The translations under genes were made by a program, and so were the position numbers. The notes beneath the pieces were generated by a model. It was not told where the DNA came from, searched no databases, and saw only the letters and a list, made by a program, of their open reading frames with translations. Source: DATKZB01 sp035528235 (GTDB lineage: Bacteria > Planctomycetota > Phycisphaerae > FEN-1346). Taken from it: a DNA stretch of 20,934 bases. The DNA lies in the NCBI GenBank assembly GCA_035528235.1, contig DATKZB010000205.1:1-20934 (forward strand), read 5' to 3'. Shown here piece after piece: positions 7,547 through 13,933 of this stretch; the first letter of the stretch is position 1; each line of letters opens with the position of its first letter.

Positions 7547-7566
7547 GGCCGCTAGGCCTCCTCCTT
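7547..7566 (-). promoter_or_regulatory. rpsF ribosome-binding site with hairpin spacer
   Basis: Minus-strand AAGGAGGA (7559-7566) is followed directly by GGCC-TAGC-GGCC (7547-7558), then 8 nt to the ATG. Linear spacing is 20 nt, too long for normal initiation, but folding the 12-nt hairpin brings it to 8 nt. No in-frame start codon lies between. It may serve in autoregulation by S6 (or S6:S18), known upstream of rpsF in other bacteria, but I cannot match that motif's consensus here. Confidence 0.5.
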
Positions 7567-7573
7567 CGTGTCT

Positions 7574-8146
7574 CTACGGATGGCTGGTTCGGTTAAAACG
7601 ATTCATGGCCGCCTCGGTGCCTTCGGCAATCCAACACTCGGCCGCGTCGGCGGCCTGGGCTATTGCTTCTTCGATGGCCGGCTGCTCCTGGGCCGTAAAC
7701 GGCGACAGGACGAAGTCGGCGTGCGCCTCGACGGCAGGCGCCGGCCCGATGCCCACCCGCAGCCGCGCGAATGCCTCGTGCCCCAGGTGGGCGATAATGG
7801 ACGCCAGGCCGTTGTGTCCGCCGTCGGACCCCTCGGCCCGCAGGCGGACCCGCCCGGTCTCCAGGGCCATGTCGTCCAGGACGACCAGCAGGTCGTCGGC
7901 CTGGAGTTTCCAGAAGTCCATCAGCGGCCGCACGGCCCGGCCGGACTCGTTCATGAACGTCAGTGGCCGGGCCAGGACGACGCGCCGCCCGTGTGGCCGG
8001 ATCTCGGCCACGGCGGCCTCGAACTTCTCCTTCCACGCGGTGGCACCGGCGCGGCGGACGAGCAGCTCGGCCACGCGCCAACCCACGTTGTGCCGCGTGT
8101 CCGCGTAACGCTTGCCCGGATTGCCTAGACCCAGTATCAGTTTCAT
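7574..8146 (-). CDS. pth: Peptidyl-tRNA hydrolase
   Basis: 190 aa, the usual size; ATG at 8146. It starts MKLILGLGNPGKRY and has TRHNVGW with catalytic H19, TFMNESG with the substrate-binding Asn, VVLDDM with the Asp that supports the catalytic His, and SDGGHNGL. The enzyme frees tRNA from peptidyl-tRNAs that drop off the ribosome. No clear Shine-Dalgarno is visible. It stops 35 bp before rpsF, bridging the two conserved clusters (prs-rplY-pth and rpsF-ssb-rpsR-rplI). The 177-bp gap to rplY holds hairpins. Confidence 0.97.
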   Translation of the reverse strand: MKLILGLGNPGKRYADTRHNVGWRVAELLVRRAGATAWKEKFEAAVAEIRPHGRRVVLARPLTFMNESGRAVRPLMDFWKLQADDLLVVLDDMALETGRVRLRAEGSDGGHNGLASIIAHLGHEAFARLRVGIGPAPAVEAHADFVLSPFTAQEQPAIEEAIAQAADAAECWIAEGTEAAMNRFNRTSHP

Positions 8147-8167
8147 GCATCGTCATGCCGCAGCAAA

Positions 8168-8329
8168 GGCCGGTTAGTCCCACAACGCTACTTCGTTACT
8201 TCATTTCGCCTGGCGGCCTTCCTAGGCCGCCAGGAACATGCGTGAACCCGTTCGCGGCGGCCCGCCCAAGGCGGGCAGGCTCTGGGAAGGCCGCCGCGCG
8301 ACAAGTGGCGCTGTCCAGGCCGGTTAGTC
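8168..8329. repeat. Palindrome-filled segment bounded by 12-bp direct repeats
   Basis: GGCCGGTTAGTC occurs at 8168-8179 and again at 8318-8329, exactly 150 bp apart; the second copy contains the rplY stop codon. Between them are a perfect 11-bp-stem hairpin (8209-8234, CCTGGCGGCCT / AGGCCGCCAGG) and the palindrome GCCCGCC-CAA-GGCGGGC at 8260-8276 followed by AGGCT, matching one inside the hairpin at 18213-18257. No T-tract follows on the minus strand. Confidence 0.7.
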
Positions 8330-8989
8330 TCGTTTGTGTGGCTCGGGTTCGGCCTCGTCGGTCCCGAGTTCGTCGGGTTTCCGTCCGATGACCTCTGGCT
8401 CGCCGGCTCCCTCGGCGGCCGGTGCCGCCTGGATGGCTTCCTCGATGGCGGCGGCCGTCAGGGCGGCGACGATGGTCTCGGGGTCTGAGAGGATCTTGAC
8501 TCCCGGCGGCGGCTGAATCTCGCGCACGTGGATGCTCTGGCCGAGTGCCATGTTGGCGGTCAGCACGATGATGGCATCGGGGATGTCGGCCGGCAGGCAC
8601 TCGATCTCCAGGGTGCCGAGCGTCTGCTGGAGGACGCTGTGCTCGACCTTCGGGGTGCCCTTGAGTTGAATCGGGACCTCGAGCGTGACCGCCTCGTCCA
8701 GGGCCACGCGCACGAAGTCGGCGTGAACCAGGTCGCTGCCCAGGGCGTCGTACTGGACCTCCTTCAGCAGGACACTGTCCTTGGCCTTGCCGATGTGGAG
8801 TTCGAACATGCGTGTGCGATTGCGAATGGCCTCCTCGAGTTCTTCCCCGGAGACCTGGATGGCGAGGACCTCCTGCTGGTGCCCGTAGACGATCGCGGGC
8901 ACGTCGCCCTGGGCGCGCAGCTTTCGGCAGGCTCTCGTGCCGCGGACCTCGCGTATCTTCGCGTCCAACGTTTGGGTGCTCTTGGCCAC
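8324..8989 (-). CDS. rplY: 50S ribosomal protein L25/general stress protein Ctc
   Basis: 221 aa with a GTG start at 8989 and AAGGAG at 6 nt spacing. Residues about 1-95 are the 5S-rRNA-binding L25 domain (GTRACRKLRAQGDVPAIVYG; VLLKEVQYDALGSDLVHADF). Residues about 96-185 are the TL5/CTC beta-domain (VPIQLKGTPKVEHSVLQQTL, then ECLPADIP). The acidic C-terminal tail rich in Ala, Glu and Pro is typical of the long form. It binds 5S rRNA in the central protuberance. The gene lies 16 bp after prs and before pth, the gcaD(glmU)-prs-ctc-spoVC(pth) order known from Bacillus. Confidence 0.95.
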   Translation of the reverse strand: MAKSTQTLDAKIREVRGTRACRKLRAQGDVPAIVYGHQQEVLAIQVSGEELEEAIRNRTRMFELHIGKAKDSVLLKEVQYDALGSDLVHADFVRVALDEAVTLEVPIQLKGTPKVEHSVLQQTLGTLEIECLPADIPDAIIVLTANMALGQSIHVREIQPPPGVKILSDPETIVAALTAAAIEEAIQAAPAAEGAGEPEVIGRKPDELGTDEAEPEPHKRD

Positions 8990-9005
8990 GACCGGCTCCT
9001 TTTCG

Positions 9006-9965
9006 TCAGGCTTTGTGTGCGGTCCGGGTAAAGAAGAGTTCGCTTACGGACTCGTGCTTGTGAATGCGATGAATGGCCTCGCCGAGCAGCGGGGCGAGGC
9101 TCAGTTGCTTGATGACCTTGACGCGGCGCGCTTCGGCCGACAGGGGAATGGTGTCGGTCACGGTGATCTGCTTGATGGCGCCTTCCTGGATGCGCTCCAG
9201 GGCGCTGCCGCACAGTACCGCGTGGGTGGCGGCCACGTGGATGTCGCGTGCGCCGCGGTCCTTGAGGATGCGGGCGGCCTGGTTGATCGTGCCGCCGCTG
9301 GTAATCATGTCGTCGACCAGCAGGACGTTGCGGTCCTTGACGTTTCCGATGAGGGCGCCCGCCCGGACCTCGGTGCCGCTGAGGCGTTCCTTGTCGATGA
9401 TGGCCAGGTCGCCGCCCAGGATGCTGGCGTAGAGGCGGGCCTGCTTCACGTTGCCGACGTCGGGCGAGACGACCGTCAGGGCCGGCAGTTTCAGGCGCCG
9501 GTAGTACCGCGCGAAGACCGGGTCCGGCAGCAGGTGGTCCACCGGGATGTCGAAAAACCCCTGGACCTGGTGGGCGTGCAGGTGGACCGTCAGAACGCGG
9601 TCGACCCCGGCCGCCTGGAGCATGTTGGCCACCAGTTTGGCGCTGATGGGCACCCGGCCCTCGTCCTTGCGGTCCTGCCGCGCGTAACCGTAGTACGGTA
9701 TCACCGCCGTAATCCGCTCGGCGCTGGCCCGGTGGGCCGCGTCGATAAACAGGAGCAGTTCCATCAGGTTGTCGTTCTGCGGGGAACACGTGGGCTGGAT
9801 GATGAAGATGTCGTGCCCGCGGACGTCCTCGTTGATCTTGACGAACGACTCGCCGTCGGGGAACGCCGTGAAGGCGGCGTTGCCCAGCGGTTTGCCCAGG
9901 CGCTTGGCGATGGCCTCGGCCAGGGGTCGGTTTGCGGTGCCCGAGAAGACCTTCAGCGTGTTCAT
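9006..9965 (-). CDS. prs: Ribose-phosphate pyrophosphokinase
   Basis: 319 aa from the ATG at 9965, which overlaps the glmU stop as ATGA and has AAGGGGAG about 10 nt upstream; the longer open frame only shadows glmU. Key motifs are FPDGESFVKINEDVRG, QPTCSPQNDNLMELL, the ATP-binding flexible loop YYGYARQDRKDEGR, and the ribose-phosphate-binding VDDMITSGGT (many homologues read DDMIDTAGT). It makes PRPP from ribose 5-phosphate and ATP for purine, pyrimidine, His, Trp and NAD synthesis. Translational coupling with glmU links it to the nucleotide-sugar gene. Confidence 0.97.
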   Translation of the reverse strand: MNTLKVFSGTANRPLAEAIAKRLGKPLGNAAFTAFPDGESFVKINEDVRGHDIFIIQPTCSPQNDNLMELLLFIDAAHRASAERITAVIPYYGYARQDRKDEGRVPISAKLVANMLQAAGVDRVLTVHLHAHQVQGFFDIPVDHLLPDPVFARYYRRLKLPALTVVSPDVGNVKQARLYASILGGDLAIIDKERLSGTEVRAGALIGNVKDRNVLLVDDMITSGGTINQAARILKDRGARDIHVAATHAVLCGSALERIQEGAIKQITVTDTIPLSAEARRVKVIKQLSLAPLLGEAIHRIHKHESVSELFFTRTAHKA

Positions 9966-11251
9966 TTCGGAGGCTCCCCTTGGTTCTCGGGCCTGGCAAG
10001 CGGACGGGCGGGGACGCCGGCGTACGTCTCGCCGGGCGGCACGGGGTGCGACTTCGTGACGACGCTGCCGGCGCCGGTCGTGGCCTTGTCGCCGACCGAC
10101 GTCGGGGCCACCAGGATGGTGCCCGCACCCAAAAAGGCGCCGGCGCCGACCTGGGTGTGATGCTTGCGGCGGCCGTCGGAGTTGGCCGTAATCGTGCCAC
10201 AGCCCACGTTCGTCCCCGGGCCTACCGTCACGTCGCCCAGATACGCGAGGTGCCGGGCCACCACGTCGGCGCCCAGGTGGGCGTTTTTGGTCTCGACGAA
10301 CGCGCCCACCTCGGCTCCGTCCTCCATCACCGTCCCGGGCCTGAGGTGCGCCAGCGGTCCCACGCGGCAGCCCGCGCCGATGCGCGTGGGGCCGCGGATG
10401 ACGCTGCACGGGCCGACGACCGTGTCCTGGCCGATCTCGACGTCCGCGTCGACGTAGGTGGTCGCGGGGTCCTCGATGGTGACGCCGGCGGCCATGTGGG
10501 CCTTCAGGATGCGCCGCCGCATGAGCGAGGCGACCAGGGCGAGGTCCTCGCGGCTGTTGACGGCCTCGCACTCCTCGGGTTCGGCCGCCGGAACGGCGAC
10601 GGCCTTTTCGCCGGCCTCAATGAGCAGGCCCACGGCGTCGGTCAGGTAATACTCGCCCTTGATGTTGTCGTTGGAGATGCGCGGCAGGATGGCCCGCAGG
10701 GCAGGCCACCGGAAACAGTAATACGACGGGTTGACCTCGCGGATGGCCAGTTCGTCGGGCGTGGCTTCCTTGACCTCGATAATGCCCCGCAGGTTGCCGG
10801 CGGGGTCGCGGAGGATGCGGCCGAACCACTTCGGGTCGTCGAGGATGGCGGTGATGAGCGTGACGGCGGCATCCTCGCGGTGGTGAATTTTCAGAAGCGT
10901 CCGGATCGTCTCGGGCCGGATGAGCGGGGCGTCGCCGACGATGATGACCAGGTCGCCGTCAAAATCGGCCAGCGACGCCTCGGCCGCCATGACGGCGTGG
11001 GCCGTGCCGCGCTGCGGTTCCTGGACGACCCACGTGATGTCGGAGGCCTTGGCGTAGGCGTCCATAATCTGATCGCGCATGGCGCCGACGATGACGAGGT
11101 GCCGGCCGATACCGGCTTCGCGGCAGGCATCGAGGACCCACCCGAGGATCGGCTTGCCGCAGACCTCGTGCAGGACTTTGCTGCGGGCGGTCTTCATGCG
11201 CGTGCTCATGCCCGCGGCCATGAGGATCGATTTGACCGGCCTTTCAGCCAC
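9962..11251 (-). CDS. glmU: Bifunctional N-acetylglucosamine-1-P uridyltransferase/GlcN-1-P acetyltransferase
   Basis: 429 aa from a GTG at 11251, preceded by GAAGGGG about 7 nt upstream. A frame reaching 11332 exists, but its extra residues are encoded by the family-1 repeat and octamer array, so it is rejected. Residues 1-225 are the nucleotidyltransferase: LMAAGMSTRMK with K25 in SKVLHEV, QEPQRGTAHAV, and GDAPLI. The usual GTRM reads STRM. From about residue 240 a left-handed beta-helix follows, with FVETKNAHLG and ARHLAYLGD (catalytic His) and GCGTITANSDG. It makes UDP-GlcNAc for peptidoglycan and lipopolysaccharide. I cannot tell whether both activities are kept, although motifs of both are present. 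Confidence 0.93.
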   Translation of the reverse strand: MAERPVKSILMAAGMSTRMKTARSKVLHEVCGKPILGWVLDACREAGIGRHLVIVGAMRDQIMDAYAKASDITWVVQEPQRGTAHAVMAAEASLADFDGDLVIIVGDAPLIRPETIRTLLKIHHREDAAVTLITAILDDPKWFGRILRDPAGNLRGIIEVKEATPDELAIREVNPSYYCFRWPALRAILPRISNDNIKGEYYLTDAVGLLIEAGEKAVAVPAAEPEECEAVNSREDLALVASLMRRRILKAHMAAGVTIEDPATTYVDADVEIGQDTVVGPCSVIRGPTRIGAGCRVGPLAHLRPGTVMEDGAEVGAFVETKNAHLGADVVARHLAYLGDVTVGPGTNVGCGTITANSDGRRKHHTQVGAGAFLGAGTILVAPTSVGDKATTGAGSVVTKSHPVPPGETYAGVPARPLARPENQGEPPK

Positions 11252-11269
11252 GTCAGCCCCTTCAATGCC

Positions 11270-11292
11270 CCGCTCGCTCGCGCTCGCGGCTA
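11270..11292 (-). repeat. Dispersed 23-bp repeat (family 1), copy 5
   Basis: Perfect inverted copy of the family-1 unit just upstream of the glmU ribosome-binding site. Translated in the glmU frame it reads LAASASERG, which explains a false N-terminal extension of that gene. Confidence 0.8.
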
Positions 11293-11315
11293 GCATCGCC
11301 ACGTCGTTGCCGTTG

Positions 11316-11358
11316 CTCAGGTACTCAGGCACTCAGGTACTGAGGTACTCAGGTACTC
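11316..11358. repeat. Octamer tandem array between tRNA-Gln and glmU
   Basis: Five 8-bp units CTCAGGTA (units 2 and 4 differ by one base) plus a final CTC. The array starts 10 bp from the 3' end of the tRNA gene and lies in the presumed tRNA-glmU transcript. Confidence 0.8.
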
Positions 11359-11367
11359 GTTTTCAAC

Positions 11368-11441
11368 TGGCTACCCGGCCTGGACTCGAACCAGGAATAG
11401 GAGGACCAAAACCTCCAGTGTTACCATTACACCACCGGGTA
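11368..11441 (-). tRNA. tRNA-Gln (anticodon TTG)
   Basis: A 74-nt cloverleaf read on the minus strand: acceptor stem TACCCGG/CCGGGTA, D-arm GTGTAATGGTAACAC, anticodon stem GGAGG/CCTCC with loop TTTTGGT (anticodon TTG), variable loop TATT, T-arm CCTGG-TTCGAGT-CCAGG, discriminator G and encoded CCA. The weak U1-A72 pair fits glutamine identity. It lies between ilvD and glmU, in the same direction. Confidence 0.95.
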
Positions 11442-11445
11442 GTGC

Positions 11446-11480
11446 CCGCCTCCGGCGGGAATGGCCCGCCTCCGGCGGGA
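11446..11480. repeat. Two tandem hairpins beside the tRNA 5' end
   Basis: Two 20-bp units differing in three bases, each holding the palindrome CCCGCC-TCC-GGCGGG. They begin 5 bp upstream of the tRNA-Gln 5' end and so sit in its promoter or leader region. Confidence 0.8.
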
Positions 11481-11486
11481 ATGTCG

Positions 11487-11609
11487 AATGACGAATGCCT
11501 AATGACGAATGACGGCAGGCCGGCCACCCCGAACGCTCCGTCGGCGCCGCCATTGGGTCATTCGTCATTGTCTCTTGATTAGTCATTAGGTTATTCGTCA
11601 TTCGTCATT
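11487..11609. repeat. Inverted heptamer arrays flush with the ilvD stop
   Basis: Four heptamers of the AATGACG type (11487-11514, one degenerate) face a set of reverse-complement units (CGTCATT type, with variants) at 11557-11609. The second array ends at the base before the ilvD stop codon (11610-11612). The two arms could pair into a hairpin with a roughly 40-nt loop. Confidence 0.7.
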
Positions 11610-13280
11610 CTACTTACAGATAGCCCCGGTCGATGCGCTCGTCACCATGCGGGCGTACCGGGCGAGGTACCCCGTCGTGATCCTCGGCTTGGGCCGCTTC
11701 CAGGCCTTGCGCCGGCGGTCGAGTTCGGCGTCGTCCACGTCCAGTTGCAGCAGCCGCTTGTCCAGGTCGACGCGTATCGTGTCGCCGTCCTTGACGAGGG
11801 CGATGGTCCCGCCCGCGGTGGCCTCGGGGCTGACGTGGCCGATGCACGGCCCCGACGTGCCGCCCGAGAACCGCCCGTCGGTCATCAGGTACACCTTGTC
11901 GAGCATGCCCAGGCCGCGCAGCGCTGCTGTGGCGGCCAGCATCTCGCGCATGCCGGGGCCGCCGGCCGGGCCCTCGTACCTCAGGACGATAAAGTCGCCC
12001 GCCTCAATCTGCTGGGCCAGGATGGCCTCGTTGGCCGCGTCTTCGCTGTCGAATACGCGTGCCTTGCCGGTGAACTGTCGCATCTTCGCGGCCACGGCCG
12101 ACTGCTTGATGACGGCGCCCTCGGGGCAGAGGTTGCCGCGCAGGATGGCGATGCCGCCCTCGGCATGATACGGGTTGTCGACGGTCCGGATGAACTTCTC
12201 GCCGCCGAAAACCTTGGCCGCCGCGGCAATCTGGCGGGTCGTCTGCCCGCCGACGGTCGGGCAATCGGCCAAGCGGTCGCCCAGGCGCTGGAGCACGGCC
12301 GGGATGCCGCCGGCGTGGTCCAGGTCTTCCATCATCATGTCGCCCGCCGGGCGGAAGTTCGTCAGGTGCGGCGTGCGGCGGCTGATCTCGTCGAAGACCT
12401 CCAGGTTCAACTCCAGGCCCGCCTCGTTCGCGATGGCCATCAGGTGCAGGACCGTGTTGGTCGAGCCGCCCAGGGCCATGTCGACGGCGATGCCGTTGGC
12501 CAGCGCCTCGGCCGTCATAATCTGGCGGGCCGTCACGCCCTGCTTGACGAGGTCGACGATCCGTTTGCCGCTGGCGTACGCCAGGCGGTCTTTCTTGGCG
12601 CTCGCGGCCAGGGCAGCGGCGCACTGCGGCAGGCTCATGCCCATGGCCTCGGTAACGCAGGCCATCGTGTTGGCCGTGAAGAGACCCTGGCACGACCCGC
12701 CGCCGGGGCAGGCCTCGCACTCGAGGGCCGTGAGTTCCTCCTCGCTGATCTCGCCCTTCTTAAAGCGGCCCACGGCCTCGAACGTGTCGTGCACCAGGTC
12801 GAGCCGCGTCATGTTATAGTTGCCCGAGTGCATCGGCCCGGCCGTAACGGCGATGGCGGGGATGTCGAGCCGCGCGGCCGCCATCAGCATGCCGGGCGTA
12901 ATCTTGTCGCAATTCGTCAGCAGCACGAGGCCGTCGAGCCGATGGGCCAGCGTGATGGTCTCGACCATGTCGGCGATGAGTTCGCGGCTGGGCAGGCTGT
13001 AATGCATACCGGCGTGGCCCATGGCGATGCCGTCGCAGATGCCCGGCACGCTGAACAGCCACGCCACCCCGCCGCCCGCAAAGATGCCGTGCTCGATCTT
13101 CCGCTCCAGCCGCCGCATGTGGGCGTGGCCGGGTATCAGGTCCGTAAAACTCGATACGAGGCCGATGAACGGTTTGCCGATCTCCTCGGGCCCCACGGTG
13201 CCCGTGGCGTACATCAACGCGCGGGCCGGCATGCCGGTCAGAGGCTCGCCGAACCAATCGGATGGACGTTTGATGGTCAT
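11610..13280 (-). CDS. ilvD: Dihydroxy-acid dehydratase
   Basis: 556 aa from the ATG at 13280 (MTIKRPSDWFGEPLTGMP); a TTG eight codons upstream is possible but unsupported, and no strong Shine-Dalgarno is seen. Iron-sulfur ligand motifs are TNCDKITPGM (C124, with K126 the Mg/carbamate lysine) and CPGGGSCQGLFTANTM (C197). Where plant-type [2Fe-2S] enzymes have PCNxH, this one has PGHAHM (about residues 50-55), as in the E. coli enzyme. The C-terminal TDGRFSGGTSGPCIGHVSPE is intact. It catalyses the third common step in valine, leucine and isoleucine synthesis. No other ilv or leu gene is nearby. It transcribes toward the tRNA and glmU but is separated from them by repeats. Confidence 0.96.
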   Translation of the reverse strand: MTIKRPSDWFGEPLTGMPARALMYATGTVGPEEIGKPFIGLVSSFTDLIPGHAHMRRLERKIEHGIFAGGGVAWLFSVPGICDGIAMGHAGMHYSLPSRELIADMVETITLAHRLDGLVLLTNCDKITPGMLMAAARLDIPAIAVTAGPMHSGNYNMTRLDLVHDTFEAVGRFKKGEISEEELTALECEACPGGGSCQGLFTANTMACVTEAMGMSLPQCAAALAASAKKDRLAYASGKRIVDLVKQGVTARQIMTAEALANGIAVDMALGGSTNTVLHLMAIANEAGLELNLEVFDEISRRTPHLTNFRPAGDMMMEDLDHAGGIPAVLQRLGDRLADCPTVGGQTTRQIAAAAKVFGGEKFIRTVDNPYHAEGGIAILRGNLCPEGAVIKQSAVAAKMRQFTGKARVFDSEDAANEAILAQQIEAGDFIVLRYEGPAGGPGMREMLAATAALRGLGMLDKVYLMTDGRFSGGTSGPCIGHVSPEATAGGTIALVKDGDTIRVDLDKRLLQLDVDDAELDRRRKAWKRPKPRITTGYLARYARMVTSASTGAICK

Positions 13281-13311
13281 GGCGGTTTCCGAACCGAAGT
13301 CCAAAGTCTAA

Positions 13312-13453
13312 AGAGCATTGTGCATCCAGCGCTGTAGCGCGGGGGTTTATCCCCCGCGGCCGTGGGGCTTAGGACATGTGGCGCGGGGGGTAAACCCCCG
13401 CGCTACAAGTCATGCTCCGACGGCCGGTTGCGAGTCACGATGCAAAATGCTCT
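13312..13453. repeat. Small element with terminal inverted repeats and paired palindromes
   Basis: AGAGCATTGTGCAT (13312-13325) and ATGCAAAATGCTCT (13440-13453) are inverted repeats matching at 13 of 14 bases. Inside is an exact 17-bp inverted pair, TGTAGCGCGGGGGTTTA (13333-13349) and its complement (13391-13407), each arm itself part of a GC-rich hairpin (13338-13358 and 13381-13403). AAAGTC occurs near both outer ends. No coding capacity is seen. Confidence 0.65.
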
Positions 13454-13933
13454 AAAGTCCAAGGTCCAAAGCAAAGGCGCTGCGGCTGGCGCAAGACCAA
13501 CGCCCGTGAACGTTCGGCACGGACACCGTAGGTCTTCTCGCGCATAAACGAAATGCACGGCACGCTTGGCGTTTCCGAGGCTTGGACTCAGCGGCCGCGA
13601 CGCCGGAGCCCCACGATCGCCGAGACCGCGAATCTGAGATCACAGATTTCAGATTCTAGGGTACGCGGCGACTCTCCTACCCCGTGGGAAACGCATCCTC
13701 CCTCAACGGGAGGGCCGAATTGTAGCCGCTGGCCACGGCCGTGTCAACCGCGAATTGCCCCGAATCGCAGCGGCCTTCTTGTGGCGAGGGGGCTTTGGCT
13801 GCGATGCTAGCCGCGAGCGCAAGCGAGCGGTGCCGTTGGGCCGTCGGCTTCGCCTCCCGCCGGAAACGACAAGTACCCCGCATGTGTTGCACGGTTCAAC
13901 CCGTCGGACACGCTGGACCGGAGGACTCCGCCC
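13454..13933. other. Non-coding stretch upstream of the PQQ gene
   Basis: No gene is supported here. It begins with heptamers of the AAAGTCC type (13454-13470) and includes two hairpins, 13630-13656 (GAATCTGA / TCAGATTC, AT-rich) and 13697-13713 (CCTCCC / GGGAGG), plus a family-1 repeat at 13808-13830. GGAGGA at 13920-13925 is the ribosome-binding site for the next gene. No convincing promoter pair was found. Confidence 0.6.
13808..13830 (+). repeat. Dispersed 23-bp repeat (family 1), copy 6
   Basis: Copy with one base change (CGCAAGCGAGCGG in place of CGCGAGCGAGCGG), about 100 bp upstream of the PQQ-propeller start. Confidence 0.75.

Noticed and set aside
9966..10571. N-terminal extension of Prs
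   Set aside because: The extra residues are an Arg/Gly-rich shadow of glmU; the ATG at 9965 gives a normal-length enzyme.
9932..11293. 453-aa frame antisense to glmU, and similar frames opposite prs, dnaB, the histidine kinase and the M48 protease
   Set aside because: Each is a mirror of a clear family member without its own start signals or domains.
11745..13337. 530-aa frame antisense to ilvD
   Set aside because: ilvD is unambiguous by its cysteine and C-terminal motifs; the antisense frame has no recognisable domain and arises from high-GC codon bias.
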